From Clostridia bacterium (GTDB taxonomy: Bacteria; Bacillota; Clostridia; Oscillospirales; RGIG577): a stretch of DNA of 6,062 nt. Position numbers and translations under genes: made by a program. The DNA is taken from contig JAFOLN010000340.1 in the NCBI GenBank assembly GCA_017419325.1, positions 1 through 6,062 of the forward strand, written 5' to 3'. How positions within the stretch are numbered: position 1 is the first letter of the stretch; every line of letters begins with the position of its first letter. The notes under the pieces were generated by a model. The model was not told where the DNA came from. It did no database searches and saw nothing but the letters and a program-made list of their open reading frames with translations. Shown one piece after another: positions 1-5,368 of the stretch.

Positions 1-503
1 CATGAGCAAAACCCGCCTGCCCCGCCTTCTATGAGGTACACGAGCGTCTCGTCGTTCTCGCGGCAGACGCGGTTCTCGCGGATTATATATTTAAGGTTCC
101 CCCGACGGGGCGAGCGGAGCATATATAAAAGCCGCCCCGCGGACGCTTTCGGAAGCACAGCATGCCTGCCGTGATACGCGCGCACAGTAAAGCCCCGCGT
201 TTTCGTCACGTCTCCGTATGATATGAGTCTGAGACTATCCTTCGGCACGCCTTTTTTCACAAGCGTCTCATACGGCGTCTTAGTGCAGTATACACGTGCG
301 CCGGGGTTTCGCCCGCATATTTCGGGGATGCTTGCTATGTGGTCAAAGTGGCCGTGGGTCACGAATATGTCGGTGCAGCCGTCGAAGTCTTCGATGTCAG
401 TCTTTATTTCTGCCCCCGGCAGAGGCACGAACGGGTCGAAAAGCATGCGCCCCGCCGCGCTCCTTATCTCAATCGACGCGGTGCCGCGCCATATAAGCTC
501 CAT
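1..503 (-). CDS. MBL-fold metal-dependent hydrolase, partial (C-terminus beyond left edge)
   Basis: This gene is read leftward from ATG at 503-501, and 167 codons are open to the window edge, so the C-terminus is missing. The protein begins MELIWRGTASIEI and carries the metallo-beta-lactamase signature THGHFDHI at residues 49-56. H50, H52, D54 and H55 are the expected metal ligands, and a further candidate ligand, H114, lies in YHGRHAV. The FDPF segment near residue 22 is typical of small MBL-fold Zn hydrolases related to the UlaG/RomA-like group. The fold usually hydrolyses esters, thioesters or phosphodiesters in the cytoplasm; no signal peptide is seen and the substrate cannot be predicted. 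The start is supported by a GGGGGTGAT ribosome binding site just upstream. It is divergent from the DNA glycosylase gene and has its own promoter. The family is confident, the function unknown. Confidence 0.85.
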   Translation of the reverse strand, partial: MELIWRGTASIEIRSAAGRMLFDPFVPLPGAEIKTDIEDFDGCTDIFVTHGHFDHIASIPEICGRNPGARVYCTKTPYETLVKKGVPKDSLRLISYGDVTKTRGFTVRAYHGRHAVLPKASAGRLLYMLRSPRRGNLKYIIRENRVCRENDETLVYLIEGGAGGFCS

Positions 504-525
504 ATCATCACCCCCGTTTGTAAAC

Positions 526-554
526 AGTATATCATACCTTGGCGCAGCTATGAA
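526..554 (-). promoter_or_regulatory. Sigma-A promoter for the MBL-fold gene
   Basis: Read on the minus strand, a TTCATA -35 box (554-549; 4 of 6 matches to TTGACA) is followed by a 17-base spacer and a TATACT -10 box (531-526). A TG one base upstream of the -10 makes it an extended -10. It lies 22 bases upstream of the start codon at 503. This is seen by eye only; no transcript evidence is available. Confidence 0.55.
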
Positions 555-584
555 AGTGTGCGCCATGCAGTCCGCGCCCGTTTA

Positions 585-593
585 TGCTATAAT
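585..593 (+). promoter_or_regulatory. Extended -10 promoter for the DNA glycosylase gene
   Basis: TGCTATAAT is a perfect TATAAT -10 hexamer (588-593) preceded by TGn, the extended -10 configuration. No convincing -35 box is found at 16-18 bases spacing, which extended -10 promoters can tolerate. The glycosylase ATG follows 26 bases downstream, after an AAAGGA ribosome binding site at 604-609. It sits nearly back to back with the promoter of the divergent MBL-fold gene. Confidence 0.55.
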
Positions 594-619
594 ATAATAA
601 AAGAAAGGAATGCATTCGT

Positions 620-1111
620 ATGAACGAGTCCCGTGAAACCCACAACATACCGCCCGTTTACGACGAGCAGAGCCGCATACTCATTCTGGGCTCCTTCCCC
701 TCGGTAAAATCCCGGGAGGAGCGCTTTTTCTACGGCCATCGGCAGAACCGCTTCTGGCGGGTGGTCTCGGCTGTTCTCGGCGAGGACTGCCCCGTAACAA
801 CAGATGAAAAGCGGGATATGCTCCTTCGCGGCCATATAGCACTCTGGGACGTCATTGAAAGCTGCGATATCGAGGGCTCCGCCGACGCGAAGATAAGAAA
901 CGCCGTGCCGAACGATATCTCCCGCGTCCTCGGCGCCGCCGACATACGCCATATATACCTAAACGGCGGCGAGGCGTTCAGAATGTTCGAGCGGTTCAAT
1001 AAGGACGCCGCCGTCCCCCACACCCGTCTCCCCTCCACAAGCCCCGCGAACGCCGCGTATTCTTTGGAGCGCCTTATCCGCGAATGGGCGGTCATACGGG
1101 AGCATTTGTGA
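620..1111 (+). CDS. DNA-deoxyinosine (hypoxanthine) glycosylase, UDG superfamily
   Basis: This 163-aa cytoplasmic protein resembles the hypoxanthine-DNA glycosylases (family 6 of the uracil-DNA glycosylase superfamily). These start base excision repair by cleaving deaminated bases, chiefly hypoxanthine from deoxyinosine, from DNA. The first active-site loop is visible as LGSFPS (residues 23-28), followed by FFYGHRQNRFW (36-46). N43 in this stretch is the likely catalytic Asn, by analogy with the family. The second loop is LPSTSPAN (136-143), the counterpart of the HPSPL-type loop of other UDGs. The length is normal for the family. The start has an AAAGGA site about 10 bases upstream and a dedicated extended -10 promoter, so the gene appears monocistronic. 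Nothing links it functionally to the neighbouring genes. A mismatch-specific (MUG-like) glycosylase is the main alternative, but the QNRFW motif favours the deoxyinosine type. Confidence 0.85.
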   Translation: MNESRETHNIPPVYDEQSRILILGSFPSVKSREERFFYGHRQNRFWRVVSAVLGEDCPVTTDEKRDMLLRGHIALWDVIESCDIEGSADAKIRNAVPNDISRVLGAADIRHIYLNGGEAFRMFERFNKDAAVPHTRLPSTSPANAAYSLERLIREWAVIREHL

Positions 1112-1199
1112 AAACGCCCTTTTGATTTGTCCGAAAAAGGCCTTGTATCGGGGGCTTTAATATGCACGGCAATGCCGTCTTATACCTCTTTTTTTCGGT

Positions 1200-1234
1200 A
1201 AAAATCGATAAGGCACGGCTTTGTCGATTTTTTT
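1200..1234 (+). terminator. Rho-independent terminator after the glycosylase gene
   Basis: An inverted repeat pairs 1200-1213 with 1219-1232 (about 14 bp including two G-T pairs, with the core AAAATCGA/TCGATTTT) around the 5-base loop CACGG. The 3' arm runs into seven Ts (1228-1234). It lies about 90 bases past the glycosylase stop and just before the next promoter. The A-run on the 5' side means it could also act weakly on the minus strand. A second small hairpin (ACGGC-AAT-GCCGT, 1166-1178) with a T7 run ten bases later lies upstream and may help termination. Confidence 0.6.
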
Positions 1235-1244
1235 ACAAAAGCCC

Positions 1245-1273
1245 TTTACATTTGCAAACAGCTTTGTTATAAT
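1245..1273 (+). promoter_or_regulatory. Strong sigma-A promoter for the APH-family gene
   Basis: TTTACA (1245-1250; 5 of 6 matches to the -35 consensus), a 17-base spacer and a perfect TATAAT (1268-1273), with TG at 1265-1266 forming an extended -10. This is the best promoter match in the window. The predicted leader is about 65 bases and contains a small GCGC-TTTGT-GCGC hairpin (1299-1311) followed by TTTTT, too weak to call a terminator with confidence. Confidence 0.75.
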
Positions 1274-1332
1274 ATTAACGAATATATAATGAGAAACTGC
1301 GCTTTGTGCGCTTTTTACGTGAAAAAATAATA

Positions 1333-1338
1333 AGGAGG
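1333..1338 (+). promoter_or_regulatory. Ribosome binding site that sets the APH-family start at GTG 1347
   Basis: A perfect AGGAGG lies 8 bases before GTG at 1347. The in-frame GTG at 1338 overlaps the last G of this site and so cannot be the start. The in-frame ATG at 1356 is 17 bases away, which is too far. GTG 1347 is therefore preferred. Confidence 0.75.
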
Positions 1339-1346
1339 TGCTGTCC

Positions 1347-2105
1347 GTGGGCGATATGCGAGTTATCGCTGTGCGCAACACAAAAACTCTGTATCGTGAC
1401 GGGGACAAATGCATAAAGGTGTTTGTCGGCGATTACAAAAAGTCGGAGGTGCTGTCCGAGGCGTTCCACTACTCCGTCGTGGAGGACGCGGGCCTTCATG
1501 TGCCCAAGGTGCTGGAGGTGGGCAGCGTTGACGGTTATCCCGCCATCACATACGAATACATAAAGGGGCCGACGCTGGCTCAGCTCATGGCCCAGAATCC
1601 GAAAAAGAAGTACGAATACCTTGACCTTTTCATCGACCTTCAGCTCGAGGTGCACAAAAAGAGCGCAAAGCAGCTCATAAGCATAAAGGACTACTTAAGC
1701 CTTCGCATCCAGCAGAGCGACATTGAGGCCACGGCGCGGTATTTCCTTCTTTCAAAGCTTCAGGATATGCCCATCCGCCACACCATCTGCCACGGCGACT
1801 TCAATCCGTCCAACATAATAATCTCACAGGACGGCACGCCCTACATCGTGGACTGGACGGGCGTGACCCAGGGCGACCCGGCGCTTGACGCCGCCGAAAC
1901 GTATCTTCTCTTCTGGCTCGACGGCGACATAAGCGGCGCGAAGTATTATCTTGACAACTTCCAGAAGAAGGCCGGCGTTGACCGCGACTATATACAGAAC
2001 TGGATGCCTGTCGTTGCGGCCTCCCATTCCGTGGGCTGCAAGGCGGATGAGCGCGAGTTCCTCATAGGCTGGATTGAGCGCCACGAATACAGAGAGGATT
2101 TTTAA
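1347..2105 (+). CDS. APH/choline-kinase-fold phosphotransferase family protein
   Basis: This 252-aa soluble protein has the aminoglycoside phosphotransferase / choline kinase fold (the family of PF01636), which transfers the gamma-phosphate of ATP to a small-molecule hydroxyl. Residues 21-26 (KCIKVF) hold the likely ATP-contacting Lys (K24), E38 fits the helix-C Glu, and TYEYIKGPTL (68-77) is the hinge. The catalytic loop is HGDFNPSN (149-156), with catalytic D151 and N156. The metal-binding Asp is D169 in VDWTGVTQGDP (168-178). All key residues are present, so it should be active. The substrate is unknown: this generic branch of the family is common in Clostridia, and the sequence does not point to a known antibiotic-resistance APH. 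It has its own strong promoter and a hairpin at the end, so it is probably a single-gene unit, not part of the downstream hydrogenase operon. Confidence 0.82.
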   Translation: MGDMRVIAVRNTKTLYRDGDKCIKVFVGDYKKSEVLSEAFHYSVVEDAGLHVPKVLEVGSVDGYPAITYEYIKGPTLAQLMAQNPKKKYEYLDLFIDLQLEVHKKSAKQLISIKDYLSLRIQQSDIEATARYFLLSKLQDMPIRHTICHGDFNPSNIIISQDGTPYIVDWTGVTQGDPALDAAETYLLFWLDGDISGAKYYLDNFQKKAGVDRDYIQNWMPVVAASHSVGCKADEREFLIGWIERHEYREDF

Positions 2106-2133
2106 GCGGCGCGTCCGTTAAAGCCGCATTTTT
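2106..2133 (+). terminator. Putative terminator after the APH-family gene
   Basis: GCGGC (2106-2110) and GCCGC (2123-2127) pair around a 12-base loop, followed by A and five Ts (2129-2133). It begins immediately after the stop codon. The stem is short (5 bp), so termination may be partial and some transcription could run into the hydrogenase operon. Confidence 0.45.
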
Positions 2134-2134
2134 C

Positions 2135-2164
2135 CCCTTGCCGATGTGTGCGCGTCGGCGCGGG
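2135..2164 (+). other. Hairpin in the leader of the hydrogenase operon
   Basis: GCCGATG (2140-2146) pairs with CGTCGGC (2153-2159; one T-G pair) around a 6-base loop. CCC (2135-2137) and GGG (2162-2164) can extend the stem across a 2x2 internal loop. There is no T-run after it, so it is not a normal terminator. It may be a stabilising or regulatory structure, or a leftover read-through barrier. The function is not known. Confidence 0.35.
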
Positions 2165-2181
2165 TTATTAACGTAAATAAC
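2164..2181 (+). promoter_or_regulatory. 18-bp imperfect palindrome, candidate operator of the hydrogenase operon
   Basis: GTTATTAACGTAAATAAC is symmetric about 2172/2173, with eight of nine base pairs matching; only A2170/A2175 fail. It is the only clear dyad of operator size between the upstream hairpins and the operon's first ribosome binding site (AGGAGG, 2198-2203). No good -35/-10 pair was found here; TTAACG (2168-2173, 4 of 6) inside the palindrome is the best -35-like match. TTATTAA and ATAACAA halves (2165-2171, 2177-2183) resemble Rex half-sites, but with a 5-base instead of 4-base spacer. The binding factor is unknown. Confidence 0.4.
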
Positions 2182-2209
2182 AAAATCTAAATAAATCAGG
2201 AGGGTTTTT

Positions 2210-2452
2210 ATGAAAGTAACCGTGTGCATAGGCTCGTCATGCCATATAAAGGGGTCGAGACCGATAGTTGAGACGTTCCAGAAGCTCATTTCCGAAAACA
2301 ATCTGGGCGACAAGCTGGAGCTTTCCGGCACGTTCTGCATGAACAAGTGCCAGGAGGGCGTGTGCGTAAGCGTTGACGACAAGCTCTATTCCGTGTCCCC
2401 CCAGACCGCCGAGTCGTTCTTCAACGACAACATCAAGGCAAAGCTGCAGTGA
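2210..2452 (+). CDS. Thioredoxin-like [2Fe-2S] ferredoxin, hydrogenase-associated (HfsA-like)
   Basis: This 80-aa soluble protein matches the C-terminal thioredoxin-like [2Fe-2S] domain of the NuoE/HydC family. The cluster ligands are visible as C6-x4-C11 (VCIGSSCH) and C43-x3-C47 (FCMNKC), with an additional nearby Cys, C52. It carries a single cluster and probably moves one electron at a time or acts as a redox partner of the hydrogenase proteins encoded downstream. It is only the Fe-S half of a NuoE protein: the N-terminal helical bundle is missing, and no NuoF-like flavoprotein is present in the window. AGGAGG at 2198-2203 lies 6 bases before the ATG. It is the first gene of the apparent operon, 55 bases before the next start. 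From memory, hfsABCD clusters start with a gene of this type; the symbol is not assigned because it rests on order, not on a search. Confidence 0.82.
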   Translation: MKVTVCIGSSCHIKGSRPIVETFQKLISENNLGDKLELSGTFCMNKCQEGVCVSVDDKLYSVSPQTAESFFNDNIKAKLQ

Positions 2453-2492
2453 TGAACACCAGGGCAAAACAGGCCCGCAACCGTTTTTTTAA

Positions 2493-2497
2493 AGGAG
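2493..2497 (+). promoter_or_regulatory. Ribosome binding site that sets the sensory hydrogenase start at ATG 2508
   Basis: AGGAG (within AAAGGAG, 2491-2497) is 10 bases before ATG 2508. The in-frame TTG at 2499 is one base from the site and cannot be used, so the protein starts MPDCLRLKK. A T7 run (2484-2490) lies directly upstream of the site. Confidence 0.7.
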
Positions 2498-2507
2498 TTT
2501 GATTTTA

Positions 2508-4184
2508 ATGCCGGATTGTCTCAGACTGAAAAAGTCCAACTGTAAAAACTGCTATAAATGCATAAGACACTGTCCCGTAAAGTCCATCCGCTTTTCCGCG
2601 GGACAGGCAAATATAATCGGCGACGAATGCATACTGTGCGGTCACTGCTTCGTCGTATGCCCGCAGGACGCGAAGGAGATCGTCGACGAGACCGAGAAGG
2701 TGCGCGTGCTCTTACGAAGCGGCGACCCCGTCATCGCAAGCCTTGCCCCGTCCTTTGCCGCAAATTACGAGGGCGTTGGCATAGAGGCCATGCGCGAGGC
2801 GCTCAAAAGCCTCGGCTTCCATGACGCGGAGGAAACGGCGCTCGGTGCAACGATTGTAAAGCGCGAATACGAAAGACTTCTTTCCGAGGAAGGACGCGAC
2901 ATCGTTATTTCGTCCTGCTGCCACAGCGTGAACCTGCTTATACAGAAGTATTTTCCGAGCTGCCTGCCCTATCTTGCGGACGTCATGTCCCCCATGCAGG
3001 CGCACTGCGCCGACATAAAGAAGCGCATCCCGAACGCGAAGACCGTATTCATCGGCCCCTGCGTTGCAAAGAAGGATGAGGCTCAGATGTACGAGGGCAT
3101 CGTTGACGCGGTGCTCACCTTTGAGGAGCTGACCCGCATGTTCAACGCGGACGGCATCGAGCCCAAAAAGGAGATCGTGCCCAACGACCGGAGCCTCGCC
3201 CGCTTCTTCCCCACCACCGGCGGCATACTTAAAACGATGCACCTTGACGCCCCCGGATATTCGTATCTTGCGCTTGACGGCGTTGAGAACTGCATATCCG
3301 CGCTCAAGGACATAGAAAGAGGACTCATCCACAAGTGCTTCATCGAGATGTCGTCCTGCGCGGGCAGCTGCATCGGCGGCCCCGTTATGGAGAAGTACCA
3401 CAAGAGCCCCGTAAGGGACTATGCCTCCATTTCGCGCTTCGCGGGAAGTCAGGATTTCGATATAGCACAGCCCGTGGCTTCGAGCATAAGAAAGATGTTC
3501 GACCCCATCGCGCATCACGCGTCCATGCCTTCGGAGGAGAAGATAAAGGAAATCATGAAGGAAATGGGCAAGACCTCGCCCGAGATGGAATTAAACTGCG
3601 GCTCCTGCGGCTATAACAGCTGCCGCGAGAAGGCCATAGCCATTTATCAGGGCAAGGCCGAGATCTCCATGTGCCTGCCCTACCTTAAGGACAAGGCGGA
3701 GACCCTGTCCGATTCAATAGTAAACAATACGCCCAACGGCATAATCGTTTTAAACGATCAGCTTGAGGTGCAGCAGATAAACTCCGCCGCAATGAAGATA
3801 ATGAATCTTAATTCCGCCACCGCAATCCTCGGCGACAACGTGGTAAGGATACTTGACCCCATAATCTTCCTTGAGGTCATGGAGAGCGGCAAGGGCGTAT
3901 ACAACGAAAGCGTATACCTTACCGAATACAACCGCTACGTTGAGCAGACGGTAGTGCCCACGGACGACGGACGCATGCTCCTTTACATCATGCGCGACAT
4001 CACCGATGAGCAGAAGGAAAAAAAGAAGAAGGAAGAACTCAGCCGACAGACGGTAGAAGTAGCCGACCGCGTCGTTGACAAGCAGATGCGCATAGTACAG
4101 GAGATCGCTTCTCTTCTGGGCGAAACCGCCGCCGAAACGAAAATAGCGCTGTCAAAGCTTAAGGAGTCGATAACAGATGAATGA
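2508..4184 (+). CDS. Sensory-type [FeFe]-hydrogenase homologue with PAS domain (HfsB/HydS-like)
   Basis: This is a 558-aa soluble multidomain protein. Residues 12-22 and 41-51 are two C-x2-C-x2-C-x3-CP [4Fe-4S] ferredoxin motifs. Residues ~70-335 are an [FeFe]-hydrogenase large-subunit domain. Its cluster loops are SSCCHS (135-140), GPCVAKK (183-189) and SSCAGSCIGG (282-291), so the four Cys that hold the H-cluster (C138, C185, C284, C288), the proton-transfer Cys (C137) and a Lys (K188) are kept. However, the usual P-W, MPC and GGGQP residues are changed. Residues 364-392 are a further Fe-S domain (C364, C367, C372, C389; CGSCGYNSC...CLPY). Residues ~400-500 are a PAS domain ending RDITDEQ, and 500-555 a Lys/Glu-rich coiled coil. 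This architecture is that of group C sensory hydrogenases, which probably sense H2 or redox state more than they catalyse. Its stop overlaps the phosphatase start (ATGAATGA), implying coupled translation and a shared function. Confidence 0.88.
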   Translation: MPDCLRLKKSNCKNCYKCIRHCPVKSIRFSAGQANIIGDECILCGHCFVVCPQDAKEIVDETEKVRVLLRSGDPVIASLAPSFAANYEGVGIEAMREALKSLGFHDAEETALGATIVKREYERLLSEEGRDIVISSCCHSVNLLIQKYFPSCLPYLADVMSPMQAHCADIKKRIPNAKTVFIGPCVAKKDEAQMYEGIVDAVLTFEELTRMFNADGIEPKKEIVPNDRSLARFFPTTGGILKTMHLDAPGYSYLALDGVENCISALKDIERGLIHKCFIEMSSCAGSCIGGPVMEKYHKSPVRDYASISRFAGSQDFDIAQPVASSIRKMFDPIAHHASMPSEEKIKEIMKEMGKTSPEMELNCGSCGYNSCREKAIAIYQGKAEISMCLPYLKDKAETLSDSIVNNTPNGIIVLNDQLEVQQINSAAMKIMNLNSATAILGDNVVRILDPIIFLEVMESGKGVYNESVYLTEYNRYVEQTVVPTDDGRMLLYIMRDITDEQKEKKKKEELSRQTVEVADRVVDKQMRIVQEIASLLGETAAETKIALSKLKESITDE

Positions 4185-5352
4185 TCTTTGTGCCGACATA
4201 GGATACAGAAGCATTAACCATATAGGAGAGCAGCTCTGCGGCGACCACGTTGACGTGGTGGAAAGCGACGAAAACTCCACCGTCATAGTGCTGGCCGACG
4301 GGCTTGGAAGCGGCGTTAAGGCAAGCATCCTCTCAACGCTTACCTCGAAGATAATCTCCACCATGATGGCGGCGGGGCTGTCGCTTGAGGAGTGCGTGGA
4401 GACCATCGCCGCAACGCTGCCCGTGTGCTCCGTGCGCGGAGTCGCGTACTCCACGTTCACCATAATACACATACGAAACAACGAATACGCCGAGCTCATC
4501 CAGTACGACAATCCGCAGGTCATAATGTTCCGCGACAACAAGGCCTACGATTATCCGAAAAAAGAGATGAACATCGGCGGCAAGACAATATACAAATCCA
4601 CCATACGCCTAAGAGAGAACGACGTTTTCATCGCCATGAGCGACGGCTGCCCCCACGCGGGCATAGGAACGGCCTACAACTTCGGCTGGAAGATTGAGGA
4701 CATAACCGACTTCATGGAGGTCATGGTCATGGCCAACTATACGGCGAAGACGCTGTCCACCATACTCGTTGACGAGGTAAACAAGCTCTACGGCGAAAAG
4801 CCGGGCGACGACGCCACGGCCTGCGTCGTGCGAATAAGAAAGCGCGTGCCCATGAACATGCTGTTCGGCCCGCCCCGGAACCCCGACGACGCGAACCGCA
4901 TGATGAGCCTTTTCTTCTCGAAGCGCGGCAAGCATATAGTATGCGGCGGCACCACCTCGTCCATAGCGGCGAAATGGCTTAAAAAGCCCCTCGTTGCGAG
5001 CCTCGACTACGACCCCGGCTCCGACGTGCCCCCCACGGCGACGATAGAGGGCGTCGACCTTGTAACGGAGGGCGTTATCACCGTAAACAAGGTGGTGGAG
5101 TACGCCCGCGATTATATAAGCGAGAACAAGGACTACGCCAAGTGGAACTTCAAGAAGGACGGCGCGTCCCAGATATGCAGCCTGCTTTTCGAGGAGGCCA
5201 CCGACATAAACTTCTACGTCGGCCGCGCCGTGAACCCCGCGCACCAAAACCCCGATCTGCCTATCAATTTCAACATAAAGATGAACCTGGTGGAGGAGCT
5301 TTCCGATACGCTTAAAAAGATGGGAAAGCGCATAAAGGTAAGTTATTTTTAA
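4177..5352 (+). CDS. SpoIIE-family (PP2C) Ser/Thr phosphatase with extra C-terminal domain (HfsC-like)
   Basis: This 391-aa cytoplasmic protein has a PP2C/SpoIIE metal-dependent phosphatase domain over residues ~1-222. The metal-binding acids are visible in CGDH (D23), LADGLGSG (D41, G42), MSDG (D156, G157) and PGDDATAC (D211, D212), so it should be active on phospho-Ser/Thr. Residues ~224-391 form a second domain that I do not recognise. It contains IVCGGTTSSIAAKWL (265-279) and EGVDLVTEGVITVNKVVEYA (a glycine-rich then hydrophobic pattern) and has no transmembrane segment. The start ATG overlaps the end of the sensory hydrogenase gene by 8 bases, with AAGGAG at 4161-4166 ten bases upstream. 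Dephosphorylation is probably controlled by the PAS/coiled-coil output of that protein (inference). No kinase, STAS or anti-sigma partner is encoded in the window, so the target is unknown. From memory, a phosphatase in this position is typical of hfs-type clusters. Confidence 0.87.
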   Translation: MNDLCADIGYRSINHIGEQLCGDHVDVVESDENSTVIVLADGLGSGVKASILSTLTSKIISTMMAAGLSLEECVETIAATLPVCSVRGVAYSTFTIIHIRNNEYAELIQYDNPQVIMFRDNKAYDYPKKEMNIGGKTIYKSTIRLRENDVFIAMSDGCPHAGIGTAYNFGWKIEDITDFMEVMVMANYTAKTLSTILVDEVNKLYGEKPGDDATACVVRIRKRVPMNMLFGPPRNPDDANRMMSLFFSKRGKHIVCGGTTSSIAAKWLKKPLVASLDYDPGSDVPPTATIEGVDLVTEGVITVNKVVEYARDYISENKDYAKWNFKKDGASQICSLLFEEATDINFYVGRAVNPAHQNPDLPINFNIKMNLVEELSDTLKKMGKRIKVSYF

Positions 5353-5368
5353 AGGAGTGTAGATTCGG

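Noticed and set aside
223..597. Plus-strand open frame of 124 codons opposite the MBL-fold gene
   Set aside because: The minus strand carries the THGHFDHI metal motif with a ribosome binding site and promoter; the plus frame shows no family features.
1338..1346. Upstream GTG start for the APH-family gene
   Set aside because: The codon overlaps the AGGAGG ribosome binding site that serves GTG 1347.
1347..2105. Calling the APH-fold gene an antibiotic-resistance determinant
   Set aside because: It has only the general kinase motifs of the family; nothing ties it to a known aminoglycoside-modifying subclass, and there are no mobile-element signs around it.
2165..2183. Calling the leader palindrome a true Rex operator
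   Set aside because: The half-sites are close, but the spacer is 5 instead of 4 bases and the real symmetry axis differs from that of a Rex site, so only an unnamed operator is claimed.
2499..2507. Upstream TTG start for the sensory hydrogenase
   Set aside because: It is one base from the AGGAG site; ATG 2508 has workable spacing and is the better start codon.
2712..3518. Minus-strand open frame of 268 codons opposite the sensory hydrogenase
   Set aside because: It shows no motifs and no credible ribosome binding context, and is fully antisense to the H-cluster domain, whose reading frame is certain.
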